Below, in pieces: positions 7,278 to 13,438 of a DNA stretch of 22,829 nucleotides. A model generated the notes under the pieces. That model was not told the origin of the DNA and searched no databases. It worked only from the letters and a program-made list of their open reading frames with translations. Source of the DNA: CAVRZR01 sp964354215 (GTDB taxonomy: Bacteria > Actinomycetota > Coriobacteriia > Anaerosomatales > CAVRZR01); NCBI GenBank assembly GCA_964354215.1, contig CAYGYT010000033.1:1-22829 (forward strand), given 5' to 3'. Position 1 is the stretch's first letter, and each line of letters begins with the position of its first letter. The translations under genes were made by a program, and so were the position numbers.

Positions 7278-8027
7278 ATGCCGACACGAAAGCGCGAAAC
7301 ACACGTCCCCGCCGACGATGACCTGCCCTCCTATACGCTCAGACTGAGCGACCGCACGCGGCGCGTGCGACTCACCGTCACGCCGCGGGACGGGCTCGTC
7401 GTTGTGGTGCCGCGCGGCATGCGAGGCTTCGATCCGTCCCGCGTCTTGCGCGACCGGCGCGATTGGATCGCGAACGCGCACGCGCACGTTGCCGAACGCC
7501 GTGAGGCGCTGCTCGCTGGCGCCGATGCGCTGCTGCCGAGCGACGTCGCGTTTCCGGCGACAGGCGAGCGGTGGGGCGTCGAATACCGCTCCTCGAGCGC
7601 GGCCACCGTGCGGGCCCGCATCAGCGGTGAGCTGCTGGTCGTACGGGGCGCCATCGACGACGCGGATGCCTGTCTGGCCGCACTGCGCCGCTGGCTTCAC
7701 CGGGCCGCTACAGAGCGGCTCCTCCCTCGGCTTGCCGAGGAATCGGCGCGGACCGGAGTCGTCTATCGGAGCGCAGCGGTGCGCGGCCAGCGGAGCCGCT
7801 GGGGCAGCTGCTCGTCCGGCGGATCGATATCGCTGAACCGCTGTCTGCTCTTCTTGCCCCCCGAGCTCATGCGCGCGATCATCCTGCACGAGCTCGCCCA
7901 CCTTCGGCACGCCAACCACTCGAAGGCGTTCTGGAGAGAGCTCGCGACGCTCGATCCTCATGCTGCCGCGCACCGCAAGGCCGTCGCGCACGCGTGGGAC
8001 GTGGTACCGCCGTGGGCGCAGCCCTAG
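7278..8027 (+). CDS. YgjP/DUF45-type M48-like zinc metallopeptidase
   Basis: The 249-residue soluble protein has the YgjP layout: an N-terminal beta-rich region (RRVRLTVTPRDGLVVVVPRG), a middle helical part, then YRSAAVRGQRSRWGSCSSGG and the metal site IILHELAHLRHANHSKAFW. H204, E205 and H208 form HELAH, and H214 is the likely third ligand. The C-terminus, PHAAAHRKAVAHAWDVVPPW, is also typical. The family is widespread and related to SprT/WLM metalloproteases; substrates are mostly unknown. The ATG start has only GAGGCCC upstream. A decayed second copy lies at 10285-10456. Confidence 0.9.
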   Translation: MPTRKRETHVPADDDLPSYTLRLSDRTRRVRLTVTPRDGLVVVVPRGMRGFDPSRVLRDRRDWIANAHAHVAERREALLAGADALLPSDVAFPATGERWGVEYRSSSAATVRARISGELLVVRGAIDDADACLAALRRWLHRAATERLLPRLAEESARTGVVYRSAAVRGQRSRWGSCSSGGSISLNRCLLFLPPELMRAIILHELAHLRHANHSKAFWRELATLDPHAAAHRKAVAHAWDVVPPWAQP

Positions 8028-8038
8028 GGAAGGGCCCG

Positions 8039-8089
8039 CTCGGAGTCCAGCGCGCCGGGAGCGCGGAGCGTGCTATCGTCGACTCCGAG
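8039..8089. repeat. 9-bp perfect inverted repeat in the YgjP-PsiE spacer
   Basis: CTCGGAGTC (8039-8047) and GACTCCGAG (8081-8089) are exact inverted copies 33 bases apart. The loop holds TATCGT, a possible -10 for the downstream gene. It could be an operator or a loose terminator stem after the YgjP gene. No T-run follows. Confidence 0.5.
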
Positions 8090-8154
8090 GGCGCCAGATT
8101 CGAGGGTTCGGCCCGCCGGTATGGTTCGGATCGCGCTTGGAAAGAGGGGCAGGG

Positions 8155-8606
8155 ATGACGGAGAAGCCGGAGCAGCCAGAGACACACTTCGTGCTGCGCT
8201 ATACCGAGGGCTTCAAGAGGGTCATCGCGGCCGTGTTGCTCGTGCTCATGGGGCTGCTCGTGATAGTGGCGACGGCGGAGCTCGTTCTGGGAATGGCGTC
8301 GTGGGTGCTGCCGGGGACGTTCTTCTCGGCTGGCAACGTAGTGCTCACCGAAGAGCAGCTCCTTCAGGCTTTTGGCGTGTTCCTGACAGTGCTCATCGCG
8401 CTCGAGCTCGTCGAGACGGTCGAGGTCTACTTTCGCGAACACGCGGTGCACATCGAGATCGTGCTGCTTGTGGCGATGATCGCGCTCGCGCGGAAGTTCA
8501 TACTGCTCGACCCGCACGAGTACGAACCGATGTTGCTCGTCGCCCTCGCCGTCATCCTGCTCGCGCTCGGAGTGACCTACTACCTGGTGCGCAAGGCAGG
8601 CCCGGC
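8155..8606 (+). CDS. PsiE family (phosphate-starvation-inducible E) membrane protein, interrupted by the assembly gap
   Basis: The visible 150 residues start at an ATG with GAGGGGC upstream. There are four hydrophobic helices at about 22-44, 64-84, 100-112 and 122-140. The segment LTVLIALELVETVEVYFREH followed by VHIEIVLLVAMIALARKFILLD is the signature region of the PsiE family (PF06146). Its biochemical role is not established; in E. coli psiE responds to phosphate starvation. The reading frame runs into the N block, and family length suggests only a short C-terminal piece is missing. Upstream methionines in the same frame give Arg-rich sequence typical of non-coding translation, so the start at 8155 is preferred. 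Confidence 0.85.
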
Positions 8607-8706
8607 NNNNNNNNNNNNNNNNNNNNNNNNNNNNNNNNNNNNNNNNNNNNNNNNNNNNNNNNNNNNNNNNNNNNNNNNNNNNNNNNNNNNNNNNNNNNNN
8701 NNNNNN
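8607..8706. other. Assembly gap, 100 N
   Basis: Exactly one hundred unknown bases, the usual placeholder for a scaffold gap of unknown length. It removes the end of the PsiE family gene and the 3' part of a DUF6325-like fragment. A related sequence lies about 2.4 kb downstream, so a repeat may have caused the break and the join deserves caution. Confidence 0.98.
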
Positions 8707-8802
8707 GGCCTCGTCGCCCAGATCCTCGATGTCGAGCGTGAAGCGCCTCACGTCCTCGTTGGCTGCGATCAGTATGGCGAATGGGAGCAACACGGCCGTG
8801 CC
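8707..8802 (-). pseudogene. Fragment of a second DUF6325-like gene, cut by the gap
   Basis: The minus-strand frame reads LIAANEDVRRFTLDIEDLGDEA before running into the N block. It aligns without gaps to LLAAGEDGTVLKLDIEELGDEA in the complete gene at 10838-11266. At the DNA level 8707-8736 and 11078-11107 differ at only about three of 30 positions. The usual N-terminal part of the family (GPVDVVILA... to the AL/LV helix) is missing upstream, where the frame reads unrelated Gly- and Trp-containing sequence. It is therefore a 5'-truncated copy, or a chimeric start. Confidence 0.6.
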
Positions 8803-8884
8803 GAAGCACGTGGGACACTGGAGCCTGGGGATTCCGAGCCAGGAACTTGTCCATGCGCTGCCCCCTCCGCCGAAACTACGCTCG

Positions 8885-8910
8885 GTGAGCAGGAGCATGC
8901 TCCCGCTCAC
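8885..8910. repeat. 26-bp near-perfect palindrome
   Basis: Arms GTGAGCAGGAGC and GCTCCCGCTCAC around a central AT are complementary at all positions but one (a G-T pair on one strand). It lies between the broken SHOCT and DUF6325-like fragments, outside any intact gene. It could fold as a hairpin or be a protein-binding site. Confidence 0.6.
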
Positions 8911-8982
8911 CCAGTCTTTGCCTCAACGAGTGTCTTCCAGCAAGCATATGAAGCCCCGAATCTCGGCCTAGCTTGGGAAAGG

Positions 8983-9091
8983 CTACGCGAGCGCCTTTGC
9001 CTTGATGGCGTCGAACTCCGCCGGCGTGATTGCGCCCTTCTCCAGCAGAGCGTGTGCCTTGGCGATGTTGTCTGCCGAAGAGTAGACCCAT
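8983..9091 (-). pseudogene. Frameshifted small SHOCT-domain gene
   Basis: An ATG behind AGTAGGAGC opens with MGLLFGR. One base out of phase, the same stretch continues as NIAKAHALLEKGAITPAEFD and then AIKAKALA followed by a stop. This second part is a clear SHOCT domain ('L..L.ekG.IT.eEFd..KakLL'). The interval from ATG to stop is 109 bases, one more than a multiple of three, which fits a single-base insertion between residue 6 or so and the SHOCT part. No start exists in the SHOCT frame after its upstream stop. Sequencing error is possible because the assembly is interrupted nearby. Confidence 0.6.
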
Positions 9092-9124
9092 GCTGATGCT
9101 CCTACTCTATGCGCCTACACGGTA

Positions 9125-9146
9125 GTCCTACCCATTCGGTAAGGAC
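9125..9146. repeat. Small hairpin in the divergent spacer before the TRIC family gene
   Basis: GTCCTACC (9125-9132) pairs with GGTAAGGAC (9138-9146), with one bulged A and loop CATTC. It lies in the 191-base region between the leftward SHOCT remnant and the rightward TRIC gene. I see no convincing promoter with both boxes here. A regulatory role is only possible. Confidence 0.3.
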
Positions 9147-9282
9147 CTGCGGTGAGGGACGACGTCGGAGCGCGGGCGCATGAGAGCGAGTGTCTCGACC
9201 GCGGGATACGTGCGCCAGCGCCAGATGCATCTTCGTCATACTGTGTGTGCAACGAGGACGTGTCCGAAGGGGGCTCGACAAG

Positions 9283-10269
9283 ATGGACCTGGCCAGTGCA
9301 GCTGTGGCGGCGACGCAATCGCTGGCGGCCACGTCGTCGCTGGTTGCCACGGGAAGCGCGGCCGCGAGTGGCGTGGTGGCGACGGTCGAAAGCCTGGTTG
9401 CCACCGTCATACCGAGCATCGCCGCCAGCATTCTTCCCTCGGGCGTGACGACGACCATGCCCATCGGCGCCTCGGCGGTGCAGATCCCCCCTACCCTCGA
9501 GGTCATGGCGGCGTTCGCGGGAGGCCTCGCCGGCGGCCTGACGGGCGTTCGAAGACAGCTCGACGCGGTCGGAATCGCCACGCTTGCGGTCGCCGCAGGA
9601 CTCGGGGGCGGTATCATCCGCGACGTGCTGCTCCAGCGGTACGGGATCTACGCACTCGAGAACCCCCGCCTACTGATCGCGGTACTTGTTGCCGCAGCTC
9701 TGGCGTTCTTCTTCTTCGCAGCGGCCAGCAAAGTGAGACCGGTGCTGTTCATCGTGGACGCGCTGGCGTTGGGCCTCTTCGCCTCGATCGGCGCCGACAA
9801 GGCGCTGCTTGCCGGCCTCGCCATCCTGCCGGCGATTCTCCTCGGGACGATCACGTCGGTAGGTGGCGGGGTGATTCGCGACCTACTGACCGATGAAGTG
9901 CCTCAGGTCCTGCGTCCGGGCGGCCTCTATGCGACCGCGGCCGTCGTCGGTGCGATCACGTACGTGGGACTGATCACGTGGTTGAACGTGGTGAAACCTG
10001 TGGCCACGATCCTTGCGATCGGCGTGGTTCTTGGACTCCGCCTCCTCTCGCAGTGGCTGGGGTGGCAGTCGCCGATGCCGACGGACCTCACACCGCTGGT
10101 AGCTGCGGCGCCGAGGAGGGTGATTCGTACCGGCGGTCGGGCGATCGTGCGGACGGGGCGCTTGTTTGGTGCGCCTTTCGGCGGCTCGAGCGAGGACGAC
10201 GAGGCGGGGGTCGAGTCAAGTGCCGACGAGGACATTGACCGGCCGGAAGATGAGGCCACCGACCGGTGA
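9283..10269 (+). CDS. TRIC/UPF0126 family cation channel with N- and C-terminal extensions
   Basis: The 328-residue protein contains the duplicated three-helix unit of the family. The paired glycine-rich motifs GLGGGIIRDVLL and SVGGGVIRDLL are diagnostic and line the pore in prokaryotic TRIC channels, which conduct monovalent cations. The family core is about 200 residues. Here about 75 residues of Ala/Ser/Val/Thr-rich low-complexity sequence precede it (repeats of SLVAT-like words), and about 75 residues follow it, ending in a very acidic tail (EDDEAGVESSADEDIDRPED). The ATG start is chosen because it has AAGGGGGC eight bases upstream and because sequence further upstream looks non-coding. 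Confidence 0.87.
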   Translation: MDLASAAVAATQSLAATSSLVATGSAAASGVVATVESLVATVIPSIAASILPSGVTTTMPIGASAVQIPPTLEVMAAFAGGLAGGLTGVRRQLDAVGIATLAVAAGLGGGIIRDVLLQRYGIYALENPRLLIAVLVAAALAFFFFAAASKVRPVLFIVDALALGLFASIGADKALLAGLAILPAILLGTITSVGGGVIRDLLTDEVPQVLRPGGLYATAAVVGAITYVGLITWLNVVKPVATILAIGVVLGLRLLSQWLGWQSPMPTDLTPLVAAAPRRVIRTGGRAIVRTGRLFGAPFGGSSEDDEAGVESSADEDIDRPEDEATDR

Positions 10270-10284
10270 AGCGCCCGGACACGC

Positions 10285-10456
10285 GGGTTCGTGGTGGTCC
10301 CGCGCCGGATGCGAGGCTTCGATCCCACCGACCTGCTGCGCGAACGACGCGAGTGGGTCGAGCGAGCTTCCGAGCGCGAAGCTCGACCCCTACGCGGCGG
10401 CTCACCGAAGGGCGATCGCGCAGGCCTGGGACGCAGTGCCGCCGTGGGCGCACCCC
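10285..10456 (+). pseudogene. Remnant of a second YgjP-type metallopeptidase gene
   Basis: Two segments match the intact gene at 7278-8027. The first reads FVVVPRRMRGFDPTDLLRER then REWVERA (about 10288-10365) and corresponds to residues 41-67 of the intact protein. The second, in another frame, reads KLDPYAAAHRRAIAQAWDAV then PPWAHP (10379-10456) and corresponds to residues 224-249. The 156 residues between them, including the HELAH metal site, are gone and the frames no longer match. There is no usable start. It begins just after the TRIC gene stop. This is a clear deletion pseudogene. Confidence 0.85.
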
Positions 10457-10526
10457 AAGGACGGGCGCACACACGGCGGCACGTCTAGGTCCTATCACGC
10501 GCGGCAAGTTCTCGGCGCGGTGAGCG

Positions 10527-10826
10527 CTACGAGCTGAGAATCTCCGCCTTTTGCTGCGCGAACTCTTCCTCGGTGAGGATTCCCTGCGCCTTCAGCGCGC
10601 CGAGGCGCTCGAGTTGGGCGAGCTTGTCGTCCTGGTCCACAGGAGCGGGAGCCGGCGCCGCGTACACGGGCTGCGGCGGGGGGGCCTGGGCGGCCTGCTG
10701 CTGGTAGGCCTGATCGTAGGCGGCCACGTTCTTGTCGGCCTGACGACGGTTGACCGCGTTGGAGGCGGCGGTCGCGGTGCCCGCGATGACCGCGGTGCGA
10801 GCGATACCTCTCATAAGTCCTGGCAT
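10527..10826 (-). CDS. SHOCT domain protein
   Basis: This protein has 99 residues and starts at an ATG with a strong AGGAGG six bases upstream; that site overlaps the stop region of the preceding gene. Residues 1-30 (GLMRGIARTAVIAGTATAAS) look like a Gly/Ala-rich membrane-associating helix. Residues 40-66 are Gln/Pro/Ala-rich linker. Residues 68-99 form the SHOCT domain (KLAQLERLGALKAQGILTEE, EFAQQKAEIL). SHOCT is a short C-terminal module of unknown biochemical function, often in membrane or oligomerising proteins. It is 11 bases after the DUF6325-like gene and surely co-transcribed with it. Confidence 0.85.
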   Translation of the reverse strand: MPGLMRGIARTAVIAGTATAASNAVNRRQADKNVAAYDQAYQQQAAQAPPPQPVYAAPAPAPVDQDDKLAQLERLGALKAQGILTEEEFAQQKAEILSS

Positions 10827-10837
10827 TGTGTCCTCCT

Positions 10838-11266
10838 CTACTCGCCGGCCGACAGAGCCGAAAGTGCGTCGTTCACGAGAGCGGCGGGAATACGCGTGTG
10901 CATCCCGACCACGACGCCCGCTGCGTCGAACGCGTTCATGATCGGAACGGCCCATGCGTTCTCGATCGCCAGAGCCAGCACAGCCGAGCCCGGCACCATG
11001 CCCTCAGAGACGGTGTCGATATCCTCGGCGTCGAAGAGCCCCTTCGTGCCGGTGTCGATGAAACCAAGCTTGGCCTTGGCCTCGTCGCCCAACTCCTCGA
11101 TGTCGAGCTTGAGTACCGTGCCGTCTTCGCCAGCCGCCAGCAGCATCATGTCGAGGATCCGAATGCTCCCCGCCTCGACTGCGTCGGCGAGCGCGGCCAA
11201 GACGCTTCCGTCCCATTTGGGCTCGCCAGCGGCGAGGATGACCACGTCCACAGGTCCGTACTTCAC
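10838..11266 (-). CDS. DUF6325-like small protein
   Basis: This 142-residue soluble protein starts at a GTG behind GAGGAGCACATA. It opens with YGPVDVVILAAGEPKWDGSV and contains SIRILDMMLLAAGEDGTVLK and LDIEELGDEA. The second half, VPGSAVLALAIENAWAVPIM then NAFDAAG, is typical of the DUF6325/DUF1269-like group, which combines a charged first half with a hydrophobic helix near the end. Function is unknown. Such genes are often found next to SHOCT genes in actinobacteria, as here. A truncated copy is present at the assembly gap. The family name is from memory of its motifs and should be confirmed. Confidence 0.72.
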   Translation of the reverse strand: MKYGPVDVVILAAGEPKWDGSVLAALADAVEAGSIRILDMMLLAAGEDGTVLKLDIEELGDEAKAKLGFIDTGTKGLFDAEDIDTVSEGMVPGSAVLALAIENAWAVPIMNAFDAAGVVVGMHTRIPAALVNDALSALSAGE

Positions 11267-11318
11267 TATGTGCTCCTCTCCCTGTCCGAATGTACGTTCG
11301 TGCGCATGCCCTTCTTTC

Positions 11319-11447
11319 CTACCCCTCTTCGGGGAACAGCTCGCGCAGATGCCCCTCTGCGTCCGCCGAGAGACTCCTCTTGACCACAGAGCCGTCGCCG
11401 ATAGTACAGAAATCGCCGCCGCGCTGATACCCCCGCGCGTTCAGCAT
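11319..11447 (-). CDS. Possible 42-residue small protein
   Basis: In the 310-base spacer between the DUF6325-like gene and the AI-2E family gene, one minus-strand frame reads MLNARGYQRGGDFCTIGDGS then VVKRSLSADAEGHLRELFPE. The composition is more protein-like than the other frames and the same style continues upstream of the ATG (IVPQRWCGYPSQ), so a longer or truncated gene is possible. There is no recognisable ribosome site at the ATG. It may be a decayed fragment. No family recognised. Confidence 0.22.
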   Translation of the reverse strand: MLNARGYQRGGDFCTIGDGSVVKRSLSADAEGHLRELFPEEG

Positions 11448-11535
11448 CTGGCTCGGGTAGCCGCACCATCGCTGGGGTACGATTGCGGGGTATGCATGTG
11501 CCTGTCGCTGGAATGGTTGGCGGGCTCCCGCGCAA

Positions 11536-11564
11536 GGGGAGCCTTGGGGCGCCGGGGCCGGGGG
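11536..11564 (+). promoter_or_regulatory. Putative four-tetrad G-quadruplex in the AI-2E gene leader
   Basis: Four runs of at least four G (11536-11539, 11546-11549, 11554-11557, 11560-11564) are separated by loops of 6, 4 and 2 bases on the coding strand. The last run touches the Shine-Dalgarno region (GGGGAAGGGA) and ends 12 bases before the GTG start. If folded in mRNA it could block ribosome binding. The motif is seen; its folding is inference. Confidence 0.5.
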
Positions 11565-11576
11565 AAGGGACCGACT

Positions 11577-12713
11577 GTGCCGGACGAATCGAAGAGCACC
11601 TCCTCGCGGCTGCTGGGACACGCGCCGCGTTGGCTCCAGACCGCCGGGGTCAGCGCGTGGCTGCTCGTCGGAGTCGCAGCCGCCGCAGCAGTCGTGGGCT
11701 ACGTCTACAAGGCCACCATCGGGCTCATGATCCCGCTCATCATCGCGGTCGTCGTCGGCATGGCGCTCGCGCCTTTGGTCGACGTGATGGAGCGCAGGCG
11801 ACTACCCAGATCCGCGGGCGCCTTGATCGCGATGCTCCTGGTGACGGTCGTACTAGCCGCGTCCGTCTTCATCGTCGTTCGCGGCCTCATCTCGCAAGGG
11901 CCCACGGTCGTGAGCCAATTGCAGGCAGGCATCCAGGAGCTCGGCAAGTGGCTCGCGGGATTCGGTATCAGTGAGGCTCAGCTGACGGCTCTGGAGGAAG
12001 CGGCCAGGAGGGTACTGCCGCAGTTTGCCGAGGGCTTCACGTCCGCGATCGGTTCGGGCCTTTCGAGCATTGCTGCGTTCCTGTTCGGCTCGTTCCTCGG
12101 CATATTCATGCTGTTCTACATCCTGAAGGACATGCCGCTTCTGTCGCGCTGGGTCGGTGCGCACATCGGCCTACCTCCTGCGCTCGGCCTGGAGATAGTC
12201 AACGACGGCGCCTCTTCCATCCGCGGCTACTTCAAGGGCTCGACCGTGGTGGCCTTCGTGAATACCGTCGCGATAGTGATCGGCCTTCTGATCTTCAACG
12301 TGCCGCTCATCGGACCTATCGCGATCGTGACGTTCATTCTCGCCTACATCCCCTACATCGGGGCCATCATCTCGGGTGCCTTCGCCGTGCTCATAGCACT
12401 CGGCTCGGGCGGTCCGACCGCCGCGATCGGGATCCTCATCTTCGTACTTGTCTCGCAGAATCTGCTGCAGCAGCCGGTATCCGCGTGGGCCGTCGGATCT
12501 GCCTTGAACCTGCATCCACTCGCCGTCCTCATCTCGACCATTCTCGGCGGCATCGTCATGGGTGTCATCGGAGCGACCCTGGGAGCCCCGCTCACCGCCC
12601 TCGGCGTTCAGGTGGCCGTGAGGCTGCGCGACGCGCGCACGAGCGTCGCGATCACCGACCCGTCGCCGGAGAGCCCGCAGGCACCGGCCGTGATCAGCCG
12701 TGAGACCGGGTAG
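11577..12713 (+). CDS. AI-2E/PerM (TqsA-like) family transporter
   Basis: This 378-residue membrane protein has the UPF0118/AI-2E family layout. A first pair of helices covers about residues 20-60 (AWLLVGVAAAAAVVGYVYK, LMIPLIIAVVVGMALAPLVD). A third helix follows, then an amphipathic cytoplasmic or periplasmic segment (about 105-150). The helical bundle contains SFLGIFMLFYILKDMP, the re-entrant region PLIGPIAIVTFILAYIPYIG and the C-terminal VIGATLGAPLTAL. The family includes AI-2 exporters and Na+/H+ antiporters, so the substrate is open. GTG at 11577 is chosen for GGGAAGGGA upstream; an in-frame ATG at 11493 would add 28 residues of Arg/Gly-rich sequence. It is divergent from the SHOCT/DUF6325 pair. 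Confidence 0.87.
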   Translation: MPDESKSTSSRLLGHAPRWLQTAGVSAWLLVGVAAAAAVVGYVYKATIGLMIPLIIAVVVGMALAPLVDVMERRRLPRSAGALIAMLLVTVVLAASVFIVVRGLISQGPTVVSQLQAGIQELGKWLAGFGISEAQLTALEEAARRVLPQFAEGFTSAIGSGLSSIAAFLFGSFLGIFMLFYILKDMPLLSRWVGAHIGLPPALGLEIVNDGASSIRGYFKGSTVVAFVNTVAIVIGLLIFNVPLIGPIAIVTFILAYIPYIGAIISGAFAVLIALGSGGPTAAIGILIFVLVSQNLLQQPVSAWAVGSALNLHPLAVLISTILGGIVMGVIGATLGAPLTALGVQVAVRLRDARTSVAITDPSPESPQAPAVISRETG

Positions 12714-12814
12714 CAAACGGCTACTACTGGTAGACTCCTCTTGAGGGCGTTTCCGCTGGTAACCGTAGCTTCGTCGAAGCCGCCGCGGGCGCCCGTAGAG
12801 AAGGGGGTTTCTCC

Positions 12815-13360
12815 ATGGCGAATGGAACAGTCGCGGCTGAAGCCATGCCACCGGTCCCGTGGTGGCTCGTACTTCTGCAGGGCATCGCAGCAATCGTTAT
12901 CGGACTGCTGTTGCTCAGCAATCCCGGTGCAACGACCGTAGTGATCGTTCAGGTCCTGGGGTGGTACTGGTTGTTCACCGGTGTTCTGAACCTCGTCATG
13001 ATGTTCGTCGACACCACCATGTGGGGCTGGAAGCTGCTGATCGGCATCCTCGGCATCATCGCTGGCATAGCCGTCATCAGACTCCCGATCTACGCGGCCG
13101 TCCTCGTTCCGACCACGCTCGTGATCGTGCTCGGCTTCGAGGGCGTCATCATCGGCGTCGTCGATCTCGTCAAGGCCTTCAAGGGCGGTGGCGTGGGGAT
13201 CGGCGTGCTGGGCGTGCTCAGCATCCTGATCGGCTTCGTATTGCTCGCACGCCCGATCGCCGCGGCAATCGCTACGCCGTTCGTGTTCGGCATTCTCGGT
13301 CTGGCGTTCGGCGCAGTGGGCGTGTTCTCGTCATTCCAATTGCGCAAAGCTCAGGCCTAG
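12815..13360 (+). CDS. HdeD/DUF308 family membrane protein
   Basis: This 181-residue protein has six hydrophobic helices in three pairs, as in HdeD. Family features include WWLVLLQGIAAIVIGLLLL, the VQVLGWYWLFTGVLNLVMM motif (second helix, 'lG.y.li.Gi..l'), KLLIGILGIIAGIAVI and the last pair, LSILIGFVLLARP then FVFGILGLAFG. HdeD is linked to acid resistance in E. coli; in other phyla the role is unproven. The ATG has AGAAGGGGG upstream. It lies 101 bases after the AI-2E family gene, with no clear promoter between, so co-transcription is possible. It ends at a strong bidirectional hairpin. Confidence 0.88.
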   Translation: MANGTVAAEAMPPVPWWLVLLQGIAAIVIGLLLLSNPGATTVVIVQVLGWYWLFTGVLNLVMMFVDTTMWGWKLLIGILGIIAGIAVIRLPIYAAVLVPTTLVIVLGFEGVIIGVVDLVKAFKGGGVGIGVLGVLSILIGFVLLARPIAAAIATPFVFGILGLAFGAVGVFSSFQLRKAQA

Positions 13361-13392
13361 CGGCCGCACGAATCGCGGCAGCGGCACAGAGG

Positions 13393-13421
13393 GCGGCGTT
13401 CGCCGAGCGGGCGGACGCCGC
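13393..13421. terminator. Strong bidirectional hairpin between convergent genes
   Basis: GCGGCGTTCGCC (13393-13404) pairs over all 12 positions, one of them a T-G wobble, with GGCGGACGCCGC (13410-13421) around a 5-base loop GAGCG. It is placed between the convergent HdeD and hemD ends. There is no long T-run on either side, but the position makes termination the most likely role. Confidence 0.65.
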
Positions 13422-13438
13422 TGCTTTGCGCTGTGGCG

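Noticed and set aside
7960..8154. Upstream start for the PsiE family protein
   Set aside because: The added 65 residues are Arg-rich, overlap the YgjP gene and lack hydrophobic or family sequence; ATG 8155 has a ribosome site.
10551..11576. Upstream extension of the AI-2E family frame
   Set aside because: It runs antisense through the SHOCT and DUF6325-like genes; GTG 11577 has the ribosome site and the family match starts after it.
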